The notes beneath the pieces were generated by a model. The model was not told where the DNA came from. It saw only the letters and a list, made by a program, of their open reading frames with translations, and searched no databases. A stretch of 64,000 nucleotides of DNA from Phototrophicus methaneseepsis (lineage in GTDB: Bacteria; Chloroflexota; Anaerolineae; Aggregatilineales; Phototrophicaceae), in contig NZ_CP062983.1 of NCBI RefSeq assembly GCF_015500095.1, positions 1,736,001 through 1,800,000 of the forward strand, read 5' to 3'. Below, one piece after another: positions 50,185 to 58,631 of the stretch. The position numbers were made by a program, and so were the translations under genes. Position 1 is the stretch's first letter, and every line of letters begins with the position of its first letter.

Positions 50185-50630
50185 AAATCCCGGATGTGTT
50201 GCAAGATGTGCACGCCCTATGTATAGAAACAGCCCCTTATATTTATTATATTGAAGGCCATCCGCATTATGCAGCCAAGATGGATGCCATCTTCGCATTC
50301 ATCGAAGCTCAGGAAATCCAAATTTATACCTCGGTCTTGACGCTGACAGAAACGTTAGTGAAGCCGATTCAACGAAATGATGAGGCTGTAGTTAATGCCT
50401 ATCGCGCGCTGTTGACGGACACATCTCCCGTTCATCTCATGCCTGTGACGCCACCTATTGCTGAGAAAGCGGCTTATTTGCGTGCACAATATAATCTGCG
50501 CACGCCGGATTCTCTGCATGTTGCCCTTGCCATCGAAATGGGCTGTGAGGCGTTTTTGACGAACGATAAAGGCATCAAGAGGGTCACAGATTTGGTTGTC
50601 CTAGTTCTGGACGAACTAGAACTCCCTTAA
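50181..50630 (+). CDS. PIN domain ribonuclease, VapC-like toxin
   Basis: A 149-residue PIN-domain protein expected to be an RNase inhibited by the preceding antitoxin. Conserved PIN positions are visible: the first acidic position reads ETAPYIYYIEGH with Glu in place of the usual Asp, then Glu in TLTETLVKP, and RTPDSLHVALAIEMGCEAFLT with Asp, then NDKGIKRV. The fold is convincing; the Asp-to-Glu change at the first site may reduce activity. The GTG start shares bases with the antitoxin stop. No other toxin-antitoxin genes are near. Confidence 0.85.
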   Translation: MKIPDVLQDVHALCIETAPYIYYIEGHPHYAAKMDAIFAFIEAQEIQIYTSVLTLTETLVKPIQRNDEAVVNAYRALLTDTSPVHLMPVTPPIAEKAAYLRAQYNLRTPDSLHVALAIEMGCEAFLTNDKGIKRVTDLVVLVLDELELP

Positions 50631-50692
50631 CGAGATGCCTAACAAAATCACCTCACAGCATGCTGGGCTCATGGATGTGATTGAGCGCTTAT

Positions 50693-51667
50693 TTAGAATG
50701 GCCGCTCGTCGGTGCGGAGCTCCAGCCATGCGACTTCGGCATCTGTCAGGCGTTGATGGAAGGCGCGCAGATTCTCCTGATATTCTTTGACGCTGCGAGC
50801 ACCAACCAGCGCGTAGATATTTAATGGCTGACTGAAGACATAAGCCAAGCTGAGCTGTGGCAGCGTAATCTCTTTTTCAGCAGCTAGCTGGTCCGCGCGG
50901 TCTAACCGCTTGAAGTTATCCTCATAGCAGTAGGCATGGATGGCGACCTCGTCAAAGTAATCTGTGAGCTGGTCCAAGTTATCGCGGCGATAACGGCCTG
51001 TCATAAAGCCACCTGCTAAACTGGCCCACGTAAAGAGCGGCATCTGTTGTTGCAAGTACCATGCACGTGCTTCTTCATGACTGGGGCCACCGATGCTAAT
51101 GCAGCCATCCCATGCAGGTTTGACCATTTCTGCCAGGCTGAACTGTGGGCTGCTGACGGCAAACGGTACAAGGCCATTTTTCTCAGCATAATCATTGGCG
51201 GCGGCGATGCGCTCATAAGACCAGTTAGAGCCGCCAAATGCATGGATGCGCCCTGCGTCGTGGTGCTCATTGAGCGTATCGACGATCATTTCTACAGGTT
51301 GTTCTTCATCGTCGCGGTGCAGCACATACAAGTCGATATAATCCGTTTGCAGGCGTTCGAGTGAATCGTGAATATCGGAGGTGATGTCATCATGGGTAAC
51401 GCGCTTGCGGCCATCGTAGGGATGCGCGCCCTTATCCAGGATGACGACTTGATCACGCACGCCCCGGCTGTTGATCCACTGGCCCAGGACGCGCTCACAA
51501 TCGCCGCGACCGTAGCCATGGGCTGTATCGAAAGTTGTCCCGCCTGCATCCAGGATGACGTCGCATAGCTCAAAAGCCACTTCAGGCTCATCAATTTTGA
51601 AATAAACAGTTCCCTGTACAAGCCGAGAAACAGATTTTTCAATGCCTTTTATTTGACCGTATTCCAT
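50693..51667 (-). CDS. Aldo/keto reductase
   Basis: A 324-residue NAD(P)H-dependent oxidoreductase of the AKR family, a (beta/alpha)8 barrel that reduces aldehydes and ketones. The catalytic tetrad is visible: Asp in GGTTFDTAHGYGRGD with Tyr in the same stretch, Lys in QVVILDKGAHP and His in LYVLHRDDEE. Later segments include FGGSNWSYERI, and the NADP-binding end YVFSQPLNIYALVGARSV. It resembles the Tas/YajO/auxin-induced group. AGGA precedes the ATG at 51667. The neighbouring genes are convergent and divergent, so the gene stands alone. The substrate is unknown. Confidence 0.93.
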   Translation of the reverse strand: MEYGQIKGIEKSVSRLVQGTVYFKIDEPEVAFELCDVILDAGGTTFDTAHGYGRGDCERVLGQWINSRGVRDQVVILDKGAHPYDGRKRVTHDDITSDIHDSLERLQTDYIDLYVLHRDDEEQPVEMIVDTLNEHHDAGRIHAFGGSNWSYERIAAANDYAEKNGLVPFAVSSPQFSLAEMVKPAWDGCISIGGPSHEEARAWYLQQQMPLFTWASLAGGFMTGRYRRDNLDQLTDYFDEVAIHAYCYEDNFKRLDRADQLAAEKEITLPQLSLAYVFSQPLNIYALVGARSVKEYQENLRAFHQRLTDAEVAWLELRTDERPF

Positions 51668-51790
51668 TTGATAAATCCTAATTTGCAATGAGTATCCCCG
51701 CATTATAACGCGCCTTGCGATCGTGCTGTTTTTTTGGTCTGCTTGCTGCTATCCTGTGCCCATTATTGATGACTCAAGCAGGAGTCTCTG

Positions 51791-52915
51791 ATGCGTAAAG
51801 TTATGCTATTGATGCTATTGGTCGTCCTGGGGCTTGCCCCTGTTGCGGCCCAGGATACTGTGCTCACAGATGAAGAGACAGGCACGCGCTATAAGATTGA
51901 GCAGTTCATGCTGGCGAACTTCCCAGTGGGGATGGTCTTCGCGCCGGATGGCACGCTGTTTTACAACGAGAAAACCACGGGCAATGTGCGGATGGTGAGC
52001 CCGGATGGGATTTTGCAGGAAGACCCGGTGATTACACTGCCGACGAATGCCCTGCAAGAGCGCGGCATGCTCGGCCTCGCTCTGGACCCCAACTTTGAAA
52101 ATAACCAGATGATGTATGTGGTGCATACGCGCGAAGGGACTGCCAGCGACTGGCCCGCGAATACGTTGGTGCGCTTTAGGCTAGAAGACGGACACGCTGC
52201 TGATGTGGAAGAACTCCTGAGTGTGCCGATTACCAACGGCGAGCTGATGCACAACGGCGGCAATGTGCATTTTGATGCCGAAGGCTACCTCTATCTCTCC
52301 TTGGGGGATTATAACGATGCGACCAACAGCCAGGACTTGGAAACACTCCCCGGCAAGATTCATCGCTATGAAGTGACGGATGAGGGCCTCGTCCCAGTGG
52401 CTGATAACCCTTATGGCAACAGCATTTATGCACTGGGTTTCCGCAATCCGTTTGATTTTACCTTCGACCCTGAGACGAACAACCTGTTCACCACGGAAGT
52501 GGGCCCAAGTTGCGATGATGAACTGGACATCGTATTCCCCGGCTTTAATTATGGCTGGCATGAAGATTACCAGTGCAGCGGGCTGGAGCCGATCACGGGG
52601 TTGGAAAATGGCATTTACTATACGCCTTTGCTTTCCTATACGCCCGTAATCTCCCCGACGGGGATTGCCTTCTACGAAGGCGATGCCTTCCCGGAATGGC
52701 AGGGCGATCTTTTCTTCTGTGATTGGAACTTTGGCACGATGCGGCGGGTGGTGCTTAATGAGAGGCGCATGCATATTGAGGACGTCTATGATATGGACCT
52801 TGGCGATATGCAGTGCCGGGTTGACTTAGTGGTTGGGCCGGATGACGCATTTTATTTCGGTACAGTCGGGGAATTTGGCGGGGCGATTATGCGACTTGCC
52901 CCTGTAGACGAGTAA
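51791..52915 (+). CDS. PQQ-dependent sugar dehydrogenase-like secreted protein
   Basis: A 374-residue exported protein. A signal peptide (about 1-20, MLLMLLVVLGLAPVAAQ) precedes a six-bladed propeller of the soluble glucose/sorbosone dehydrogenase family. Diagnostic stretches are VGMVFAPDGTLFYNEKTTG, QERGMLGLALDPNFE, MHNGGNVHFDAEGYLYLSLGD, NSIYALGFRNPFDFTF and the terminal DDAFYFGTVGEFGGAIMRL; the histidine before the GGNVHF motif and the arginine in GFRNPFD are typical of the PQQ pocket. It probably oxidises a sugar or related alcohol outside the cell using PQQ; whether the cofactor is bound is not shown. AGGAG precedes the ATG. Confidence 0.9.
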   Translation: MRKVMLLMLLVVLGLAPVAAQDTVLTDEETGTRYKIEQFMLANFPVGMVFAPDGTLFYNEKTTGNVRMVSPDGILQEDPVITLPTNALQERGMLGLALDPNFENNQMMYVVHTREGTASDWPANTLVRFRLEDGHAADVEELLSVPITNGELMHNGGNVHFDAEGYLYLSLGDYNDATNSQDLETLPGKIHRYEVTDEGLVPVADNPYGNSIYALGFRNPFDFTFDPETNNLFTTEVGPSCDDELDIVFPGFNYGWHEDYQCSGLEPITGLENGIYYTPLLSYTPVISPTGIAFYEGDAFPEWQGDLFFCDWNFGTMRRVVLNERRMHIEDVYDMDLGDMQCRVDLVVGPDDAFYFGTVGEFGGAIMRLAPVDE

Positions 52916-52951
52916 GCTGTCCTTTGGCTTATGTGTATCCATAAGCTTAGT

Positions 52952-52975
52952 GCCCTCCTCGGATGCGGGGAGGGC
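52952..52975. terminator. Hairpin between the sugar dehydrogenase and the minus-strand gene
   Basis: GCCCTCC (52952-52958) pairs with GGAGGGC (52969-52975) with additional C-G pairs inward. There is no T-run, so it is a weak terminator candidate between converging genes. Confidence 0.4.
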
Positions 52976-53005
52976 CGCGATTGGCTCAAGAGCATCTGTA
53001 AGCAG

Positions 53006-53287
53006 TTATGTGGTTGGTGGCTCCGGCAGGCGCTCTTTGATCTCTTGGAGGGTCGCCAGGATTTTGCTCAGACGACGATGGATGACTTCCAGCGCCAGGA
53101 TGATGAGGCCCACGATCAGCACCGCACCGCCTAATTCGATGCCCAATACCTGGTAAAGCTGAGTATCCCAGGCGGCGTCATAGCCTCTGTTGAGCATCAG
53201 GGAGCGCCAGACGGCCCCCAGTGCGAAACCGCCTACAAAGCCTAACAAAACGCCCATCCACCAGTATCGCCGTATAAATGCCAGCAT
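53006..53287 (-). CDS. Small membrane protein, two helices
   Basis: A 93-residue protein with two hydrophobic segments, about 9-27 (YWWMGVLLGFVGGFALGAVW) and about 40-62 (LYQVLGIELGGAVLIVGLII), then a charged C-terminal tail (VIHRRLSKILATLQEIKERL). It is a hairpin in the membrane with cytoplasmic charged ends. No family is recognised. The ATG follows AAGGAGAG. The gene converges on the sugar dehydrogenase and is not linked to any other. Confidence 0.7.
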   Translation of the reverse strand: MLAFIRRYWWMGVLLGFVGGFALGAVWRSLMLNRGYDAAWDTQLYQVLGIELGGAVLIVGLIILALEVIHRRLSKILATLQEIKERLPEPPTT

Positions 53288-53518
53288 TCTTCTCTCCTTT
53301 GTATTCTCTTTGTATCCTCGCGCGATGCGATGCTGCGCTATCTGCTCAACACCATCACTGAATCTGATAGCTAGTATATTGCGAAATATGGCAATGAGAT
53401 ATGTATCGCCTGGTTATAAGGGGGATGGCCCCTATCATATACGGCGTTTTGCGTTATGCTATGGCGATATCGTAAACCCATTCTGAAAATTGGCAGCACA
53501 GCCAACAGGGATTCCTCC

Positions 53519-53806
53519 ATGCTGAAGATCGACTATGACTTTGATACAGAAGGCGAAGCCCACGAGGACGCCTATTTTGACCCGTATGAATTGAATATGC
53601 TCTTTGAACAGACGCGCCAATCGCTGGATACAGGGCTGCGTCGTAAGCTAGAAGGCGTCGTCTGTAAAGAACACAATCAGCCGCCAAGCATCACCATCAC
53701 CGGGCGCTATAACCAGGAAACAGAGCAGATGGATATTAACTATCATGTGGATACCTGCTGCCAGATGTTCCTTGTGCGTGTGGTGAGCATGCTGAATAAC
53801 GTTTAA
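53519..53806 (+). CDS. Small acidic protein of unknown function
   Basis: A 95-residue cytoplasmic protein starting MLKIDYDFDTEGEAHEDAYF. Strands near PSITITGRYNQETEQMDINY and a conserved-looking end VDTCCQMFLVRVVSMLNNV with two adjacent cysteines suggest a small folded domain, but I recognise no family. The start at 53519 is preceded by AGGGA; an in-frame codon 63 bp upstream is less likely. It ends 6 bp before the convergent hydrolase gene ends. Conservation in related genomes would be the best test of whether it is real. Confidence 0.6.
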   Translation: MLKIDYDFDTEGEAHEDAYFDPYELNMLFEQTRQSLDTGLRRKLEGVVCKEHNQPPSITITGRYNQETEQMDINYHVDTCCQMFLVRVVSMLNNV

Positions 53807-53812
53807 GGCGCT

Positions 53813-54520
53813 TCAGGCCAGTTCCAGCAGGAGATCGGCCAATTTTTGTGGCTGCGTGATCATGGCATCGTGGCCTGTGTGTAATGTGCGATAGTACCAG
53901 CCCTGTTTAATCAGGGCTTTTTTCTCCTCCGCGAGGTTCTCCTCAGTTTGGCCCAGGGTGCATGTGATGAAGGTATGCAGCAGCGTAGATTCCGCCGGGA
54001 GTTGGAATGTGACGGGCGTTTCCAGCGCATGGATCGGGAAGGGCGTCAATTTAGATTCCACCCATGCCAGATCATAGGCTTTCGTAATGCCGAAGGTCCA
54101 ATCTGGCGGGACAGGCACCCACCATTTATTGCCTGATCCCAGGGCCAAATCGCGCAGGCGCTCGTAAAAGCGTGGGTATGCTTCCTGATAAGAATGGCCG
54201 TTGCTGGGCATGAGGCCATCCACGCTGATGAGGTGCATCAGTCGCTCGCGTGCCTGGGCCGCTACAGCAAGGACGATGCCTGCCCCGTAGCTGTGACCAC
54301 AGAGCAGGACGTCGTTTAAATCTTCGTATTTCAGGACGTTGAGGACATCTTGCACATGGATGTCGAAGTCAATTTGCGCCATATTGAGATGCGCCCGCTC
54401 GCCAAGCCCGGTCAAGGTTGGCGTGTAGACTTTGTGCCCCGCGGCTTCTAGCAAAGGCCGCAGCTTTTGCCAGCACCAGCCACCATGCCACATACCATGT
54501 ACCAATACAAATGTCGCCAT
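53813..54520 (-). CDS. Alpha/beta hydrolase, EstC-like
   Basis: A 235-residue esterase-type alpha/beta hydrolase. The N-terminal strand ATFVLVHGMWHGGWCWQKL contains the oxyanion region; the nucleophile Ser is in LLCGHSYGAGIV (GxSxG, about residue 79); the catalytic His is near the C-terminus in TLHTGHDAMITQ. It resembles methylketone synthase/salicylate-esterase-type hydrolases (EstC/HNL-like), for which the substrate is often a small ester. A GGGAGGAGC ribosome-binding site supports the ATG at 54520. The upstream gene on the same strand starts 35 bp before. Confidence 0.9.
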   Translation of the reverse strand: MATFVLVHGMWHGGWCWQKLRPLLEAAGHKVYTPTLTGLGERAHLNMAQIDFDIHVQDVLNVLKYEDLNDVLLCGHSYGAGIVLAVAAQARERLMHLISVDGLMPSNGHSYQEAYPRFYERLRDLALGSGNKWWVPVPPDWTFGITKAYDLAWVESKLTPFPIHALETPVTFQLPAESTLLHTFITCTLGQTEENLAEEKKALIKQGWYYRTLHTGHDAMITQPQKLADLLLELA

Positions 54521-54554
54521 TGCTCCTCCCGATGTTTGAGGGTGATGATGGCTG

Positions 54555-55967
54555 TTATTGATCAACCTCGCCCAATGTGGGCTGCCCATTCTGGCGTGCC
54601 ATGACCCAACCAGAGAAGGTGAGCGTCTGCACGCGCCACCACTCGATGTCACCATCAGTCAGGGGTCCGGCTGTGATGATAATCTCATTCCCTGCTGTCA
54701 GGCCGGTGAGCGCTTCCGCATCCTGGGCGGGTTCGGCATAAAGCGTCAAATTTGGCACGATGACCTGTAACAATTCGCCCACGGCGTATTCGTCCGGGAT
54801 GACGGGCTGCGGCGTATCTGTCTCCTCAACCGTATCTGATTCCGGCAGCAGCAAGGGGATCGCACTGGGGGGTAAGGCATTATTCACCCAGGCAATTGCA
54901 GGCGTCCCGGCGACAAGTTCCGTGATGTCTATGACTGTGCCATTAATCTGCGCGATATAGGTGCGCCCATCAATCAGGAGCCGGACTGCGCTGCGGTCTG
55001 GTGACCAATCAACTTCGCTCGGGGCACTGGTGCCAATAGGCTCCGTTAGCATGGTCCCTGCTTCATCGTAGAGGGCCAATGGCTCGGTCGCGTTCTGCCC
55101 GCCGAGCATGACGAGCTGCCCGGTCGTCATCACCTGAGCGGCATTCTGTACCCAGTTCAGGCCGATGCTTGTCGCTGGTACGGTAATGGCATTGCTGCCA
55201 TCCAGGGCCACGCTGCCAAAGACAGCCGTACCATTGCTATCGCTGCCACTGACAATCAGGCGCGTTGGGTCATTGGACCACGTCCCGTAATCATAGCGCA
55301 GCGGGTTCGGTGCAGTAATCGCTTGCTGGTTTTCTTCCCCACGGATCGGATAGCGAATTTCCAGCGCGCGGCGGTTCTCATTCAGAAGCTCAATATGGAT
55401 GAGCATCGCGCTGGCATCCGGTGCCCAGTCGACCGAGAGGGCACGCCACTGCTGCCCCGTCGCCGCGCCTGTCGCATCGCAGAATGGCGGGCATACCCGC
55501 AGCACTTGGTAGCTGGGGTCCGTACCGTAGAAGTGCTCCGGCTGCCAGAACCAGATACCCCGACTGAGCGTATCAATCTCCGGGTTGTTGATGCGGAAGG
55601 CCATATGCTGCCCCACAGGGGCCATATCAACCTCACGGACCTGGAGTTCGTTTTCTTGTGGCGTATTCTGGGTGAAGCCGTCGAAGTAGGGGCTATCCGT
55701 GTAGATAACCTCGCCAGCGGATTCCGGCGGCACGAACCGAATCATGCCCACTTCGTCGATGCGCGCATATTGGGCAGGGTTGGCCCCGGCAAAGCTGATG
55801 CTGTAGCTATTACCTGGCAGGGGCATCTCCGCCACAGTCAGGCCATTTTGAGTGCTGAGCACAATCGCACGGCTGGCAGGGTCCGGTAACGTGGCCGAAT
55901 CCTGCGCCTGAATGCCCATCGTCAGGGTCAATAGGCTCAGCAAAATCAGGACAAAGCGTCTGTACAT
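54555..55967 (-). CDS. Secreted beta-propeller-like protein with C-terminal SH3b domain
   Basis: A 470-residue exported protein. The signal peptide (about 1-22, RRFVLILLSLLTLTMGIQAQ) is followed by a propeller-like set of strands (about 30-340, for example SVDWAPDASAMLIHIEL, GTWSNDPTRLIVSGSDS, SEVDWSPDRSAVRLLIDG). An SH3b domain closes the protein (about 395-462, LYAEPAQDAEALTGL and EWWRVQTLTFSGWV), likely binding cell wall. No catalytic residues are apparent. GAGGAAG precedes the ATG. It is probably co-transcribed with the hydrolase 35 bp downstream. Other propeller proteins in this window share its overall style, not its sequence. Confidence 0.8.
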   Translation of the reverse strand: MYRRFVLILLSLLTLTMGIQAQDSATLPDPASRAIVLSTQNGLTVAEMPLPGNSYSISFAGANPAQYARIDEVGMIRFVPPESAGEVIYTDSPYFDGFTQNTPQENELQVREVDMAPVGQHMAFRINNPEIDTLSRGIWFWQPEHFYGTDPSYQVLRVCPPFCDATGAATGQQWRALSVDWAPDASAMLIHIELLNENRRALEIRYPIRGEENQQAITAPNPLRYDYGTWSNDPTRLIVSGSDSNGTAVFGSVALDGSNAITVPATSIGLNWVQNAAQVMTTGQLVMLGGQNATEPLALYDEAGTMLTEPIGTSAPSEVDWSPDRSAVRLLIDGRTYIAQINGTVIDITELVAGTPAIAWVNNALPPSAIPLLLPESDTVEETDTPQPVIPDEYAVGELLQVIVPNLTLYAEPAQDAEALTGLTAGNEIIITAGPLTDGDIEWWRVQTLTFSGWVMARQNGQPTLGEVDQ

Positions 55968-56239
55968 TATCTTCCTCAGTGTATCCTTTGTTGCTCGATA
56001 CGTCCCCCATTATACGCAGCAGGCCTCAACTTTGTAATCTGCGCTTCTCGTGCGCCCGTCTGACGGTGAACCCACGCGTAATATGCGATTGTGATATGCT
56101 ATAAAATAGGCATACTTGATAGGAACCAGGGGCGGATTTGCTTGCATGCATATAGTATGCGTCGCATTGTCCGGCAAAAGGCGACCTGGGTTGCGATAAT
56201 AACGTTCAGATTGACGAGCACCCTACGGAAGGACTCGAG

Positions 56240-56695
56240 TTGAGCGACGATAAGTGGAAACAAGATCTTGATGCTTTTTTTGAAGCACAGGAACAAGAAG
56301 ATAAGCGCAAAGAACAAGAAGCTATTGCCAATCTAAACAACGAAAGCAAAGAAGCCGCAGAAGCAGCGACCTTCTTCCATACCGTTGCGAAGGCCGCTTT
56401 TGAAGAAATTGCCACACAGCTCAAGCAGCATGGCCGTATGGTATGGGTGAACGTGACCAATAACTCGGCACATATCCGCGTGGAATATGGTGATGTGCAT
56501 GAGTTGAACTTTACGCTGCGGGCGCGCGGTCGTATCGTCTATACGATCGAACGCTTTAACCAGGATGGTAAAGCGCAATCCCGCGAAGGCTTCATTGACC
56601 GGGCTTTTAACGACACATTTTCTAACCTGACGCAGGATAAAATCATCCGGCATACCCTGGAGCGATATAAGGATAACGTGCGCCGCAGCCGCTAA
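56240..56695 (+). CDS. Conserved-looking charged protein, unknown
   Basis: A 151-residue cytoplasmic protein. A charged N-terminal helix (SDDKWKQDLDAFFEAQEQED) leads to an alpha/beta part with FHTVAKAAFEEIATQLKQHG and the strands AHIRVEYGDVHELNFTLRAR and RIVYTIERFNQDG. I do not recognise a family; the second half could be a small sandwich or a regulatory domain. The start is a TTG supported by GGAAGGA at good spacing. It stands alone: upstream is the divergent propeller gene, downstream an intergenic stretch without features. Confidence 0.7.
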   Translation: MSDDKWKQDLDAFFEAQEQEDKRKEQEAIANLNNESKEAAEAATFFHTVAKAAFEEIATQLKQHGRMVWVNVTNNSAHIRVEYGDVHELNFTLRARGRIVYTIERFNQDGKAQSREGFIDRAFNDTFSNLTQDKIIRHTLERYKDNVRRSR

Positions 56696-56858
56696 GGGCT
56701 GGTTGGCAGCTTTTCTCTCTTTCGTAGAGTAGAGCGAGGGCAGCTTGCTTGTGTGCTGGGCGTCAGCGCGTCATACTAAGGTCTCATAACGGTGTCCTGG
56801 GCATGATATGCCTACGGCACAGAGACGATTTTTACGATGACGCATAGAAGGAACCCTT

Positions 56859-57797
56859 ATGTCTAAAATTAAATTTGGCTGGCGCTCCCCGGCATTCTCT
56901 TTTGATGGAACGCGAGGGACCGATTTCCTCGAACAGATTACAACAACGATGGACCTCGTTCATGGTTCGTTCGATTCTGTCTGGGTGGCGGATCATTTCA
57001 TTCCCTGGGCATCTTTTGCTGCCCCGGATACAGACACCCTGGAAGCCTGGACGACAATTAGCTATCTGGCAGGTGCTTATCCCAATATCGACTTCGGCAG
57101 TATTGTACTCTCCCAGTCCTATCGTAACCCGGCTTTATTGGCAAAATCGGCGGCGACGCTGCAATGGCTGACGGGTGGGCGGTTTATCCTGGGGATTGGT
57201 GCCGGCTGGAAAGAAGATGAGTACCTGGCTTATGGTTACGACTTCCCCAAAGCATCTGTACGCATCAAGCAGTTGAGCGAGGCGGTGCATATTATCCGCA
57301 AGATGTGGACGGAATCACCAGCGACTTTTGAAGGTGACTATTATCAGATCAAGGATGCTTACTGCGAGCCAATGCCGGACCCAGCACCACCCATTATGAT
57401 TGGCGGCGGTGGAGAGCAGTTGACGCTGCGCGTCGTTGCAGAACAGGCTGATTGGTGGAATTTGAGCGGCTCCGCAGATTTCTATGGTCATAAGCTGGAT
57501 GTGCTGCGTGGTCACTGCGAAGCTGTCGGGCGTGATTATGAGTCGATCGTCAAGACGTGGACGAGTGACACCATCCTCTTAGCGCCGAGCGAAGCAGAAG
57601 CCCAGCGCATCGCAGCAGCAAACCCATTGATGGATGGCGTGAGCGGTTATACGCCGCAACATCTCATGGATCAATTACAAAGTCTGATTGATCTGGGCGT
57701 GAGTTACTTCATGCTGCGCTTTGCAGATTTCCCCCATACAGAGGGCATCCAGATGTTTATGGAAGAGGTGATGCCGGTGCTGCGCGAGAAAAATTAG
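56859..57797 (+). CDS. LLM class flavin-dependent oxidoreductase
   Basis: A 312-residue oxidoreductase of the luciferase-like monooxygenase superfamily, a TIM barrel binding FMN or F420. Conserved segments are FDSVWVADHFIPWA near the N-terminus, TISYLAGAYPNIDFGSIVLS, the LTGGRFILGIGAGWKEDEYLAYGYDF block (about 107-130), PPIMIGGGGEQLTLRVVAEQADWWN and the terminal DLGVSYFMLRFADFPHTEGI. The LGxGAGW block is typical of F420- or FMN-using members. Substrate is unknown. AAGGAA precedes the ATG. A terminator follows at 57852. Confidence 0.93.
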   Translation: MSKIKFGWRSPAFSFDGTRGTDFLEQITTTMDLVHGSFDSVWVADHFIPWASFAAPDTDTLEAWTTISYLAGAYPNIDFGSIVLSQSYRNPALLAKSAATLQWLTGGRFILGIGAGWKEDEYLAYGYDFPKASVRIKQLSEAVHIIRKMWTESPATFEGDYYQIKDAYCEPMPDPAPPIMIGGGGEQLTLRVVAEQADWWNLSGSADFYGHKLDVLRGHCEAVGRDYESIVKTWTSDTILLAPSEAEAQRIAAANPLMDGVSGYTPQHLMDQLQSLIDLGVSYFMLRFADFPHTEGIQMFMEEVMPVLREKN

Positions 57798-58124
57798 CCA
57801 GCAACAAATAACTGCCTTTGCTGGCATGATAATTGCCATATCGTTCGGGAGAAAAGCGTCAGACAACGGCCTGGCGCTTTTTTAAAAGGGACCCGTAACA
57901 AATTTAATTTAGGCAGTCAGCACGCACAAACCTCAAACTGCATGAAACCATGATCGTGCGGTTTTTGTTCTGTACGTGCACCGGGTGCACACAGATGACC
58001 CCAATACAATGATAAGATGTGATACTGTTCACTCAAGAAGTATGGTGTTGCACATGTGTTGCACGCCATTGCTCTGCCGTAGCGCTTGCGCGGCCAAAAA
58101 AGACCGCGCTGACGTGACGCCTGA
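57798..58124. other. Intergenic region with terminator and repeats
   Basis: Apart from the terminator at 57852-57883, these 327 bases hold no gene. They contain a GTGCACC/GGTGCAC inverted repeat (57976-57990), two TGTTGCAC words 11 bp apart (58046 and 58057) and a GC-rich hairpin (58088-58109) just past the end of the SpoVS gene, which reads in from the minus strand. Confidence 0.5.
57852..57883 (+). terminator. Rho-independent terminator of the LLM gene
   Basis: AAAAGCGTCAG (57852-57862) pairs with CTGGCGCTTTT (57871-57881) with one G-U pair and an 8-nt loop; the T-run extends to 57883. Confidence 0.88.
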
Positions 58125-58442
58125 TTATGCGCGCGGCTCGACTTTAAAGCGCACAGCAGTCCGTTCACTGCCATCAATGTCAACCTCTGTAAAGTAGGGT
58201 GTGCAGACAATGTCGATGGCATCACGCTCCAGATAGCCACGTGCAATCGCCAATGCCTTTACGGCCTGGTTGACGGCCCCTGCTCCAATCGCCTGTACCT
58301 CTGCCAGATCATGCTGGCGGATGACACCTGCGATAGCCCCCGCCACGGCCGTAGAACGTGACCGGGCCGACACCTTAATTAGATCAGGATGGGTTTCTTC
58401 GTTTGTGGGATTTTCTAAGGTAATCTCTTGGACGTCATTCAT
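58125..58442 (-). CDS. SpoVS family protein
   Basis: A 105-residue protein. The body ISVSARSRSTAVAGAIAGVI, QHDLAEVQAIGAGAVNQAVK and AIARGYLERDAIDIVC matches stage V sporulation protein S, an Alba-like fold that may bind nucleic acid. The N-terminal about 18 residues (NDVQEITLENPTNEETHPDL) precede the usual SpoVS start. SpoVS occurs in many bacteria that do not sporulate, and no other sporulation genes are near, so a general regulatory or developmental role is more likely here. TTGAGGATAACATC precedes the ATG. Confidence 0.92.
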   Translation of the reverse strand: MNDVQEITLENPTNEETHPDLIKVSARSRSTAVAGAIAGVIRQHDLAEVQAIGAGAVNQAVKALAIARGYLERDAIDIVCTPYFTEVDIDGSERTAVRFKVEPRA

Positions 58443-58612
58443 GATGTTATCCTCAACCTAAATCTATAGAAAAAACGTATACTTTACTTGGATCACATAC
58501 TTATCATGTAGCAATATTGTACACGGTAATGTAAATAACGTCCATTAGCCGATATTGAGTATCTCTCTTAAATTGGCAAATAAACGGTACAGAGGGGTTC
58601 AGAGAGGACAAT

Positions 58613-58631
58613 ATACACTTAATAAGTGTAT
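58613..58631. terminator. AT-rich hairpin at the end of the 931-residue gene
   Basis: ATACACTT (58613-58620) and AAGTGTAT (58624-58631) form a perfect 8-bp stem with an AAT loop, overlapping the stop codon of the gene at 58631. It is AT-rich and lacks a T-run, so terminator function is uncertain. Confidence 0.45.

Noticed and set aside
58088-58109. The GC-rich hairpin as a tRNA or small RNA
   Set aside because: It has no cloverleaf features and lacks a promoter; it is at most a terminator-like hairpin near the SpoVS gene end.
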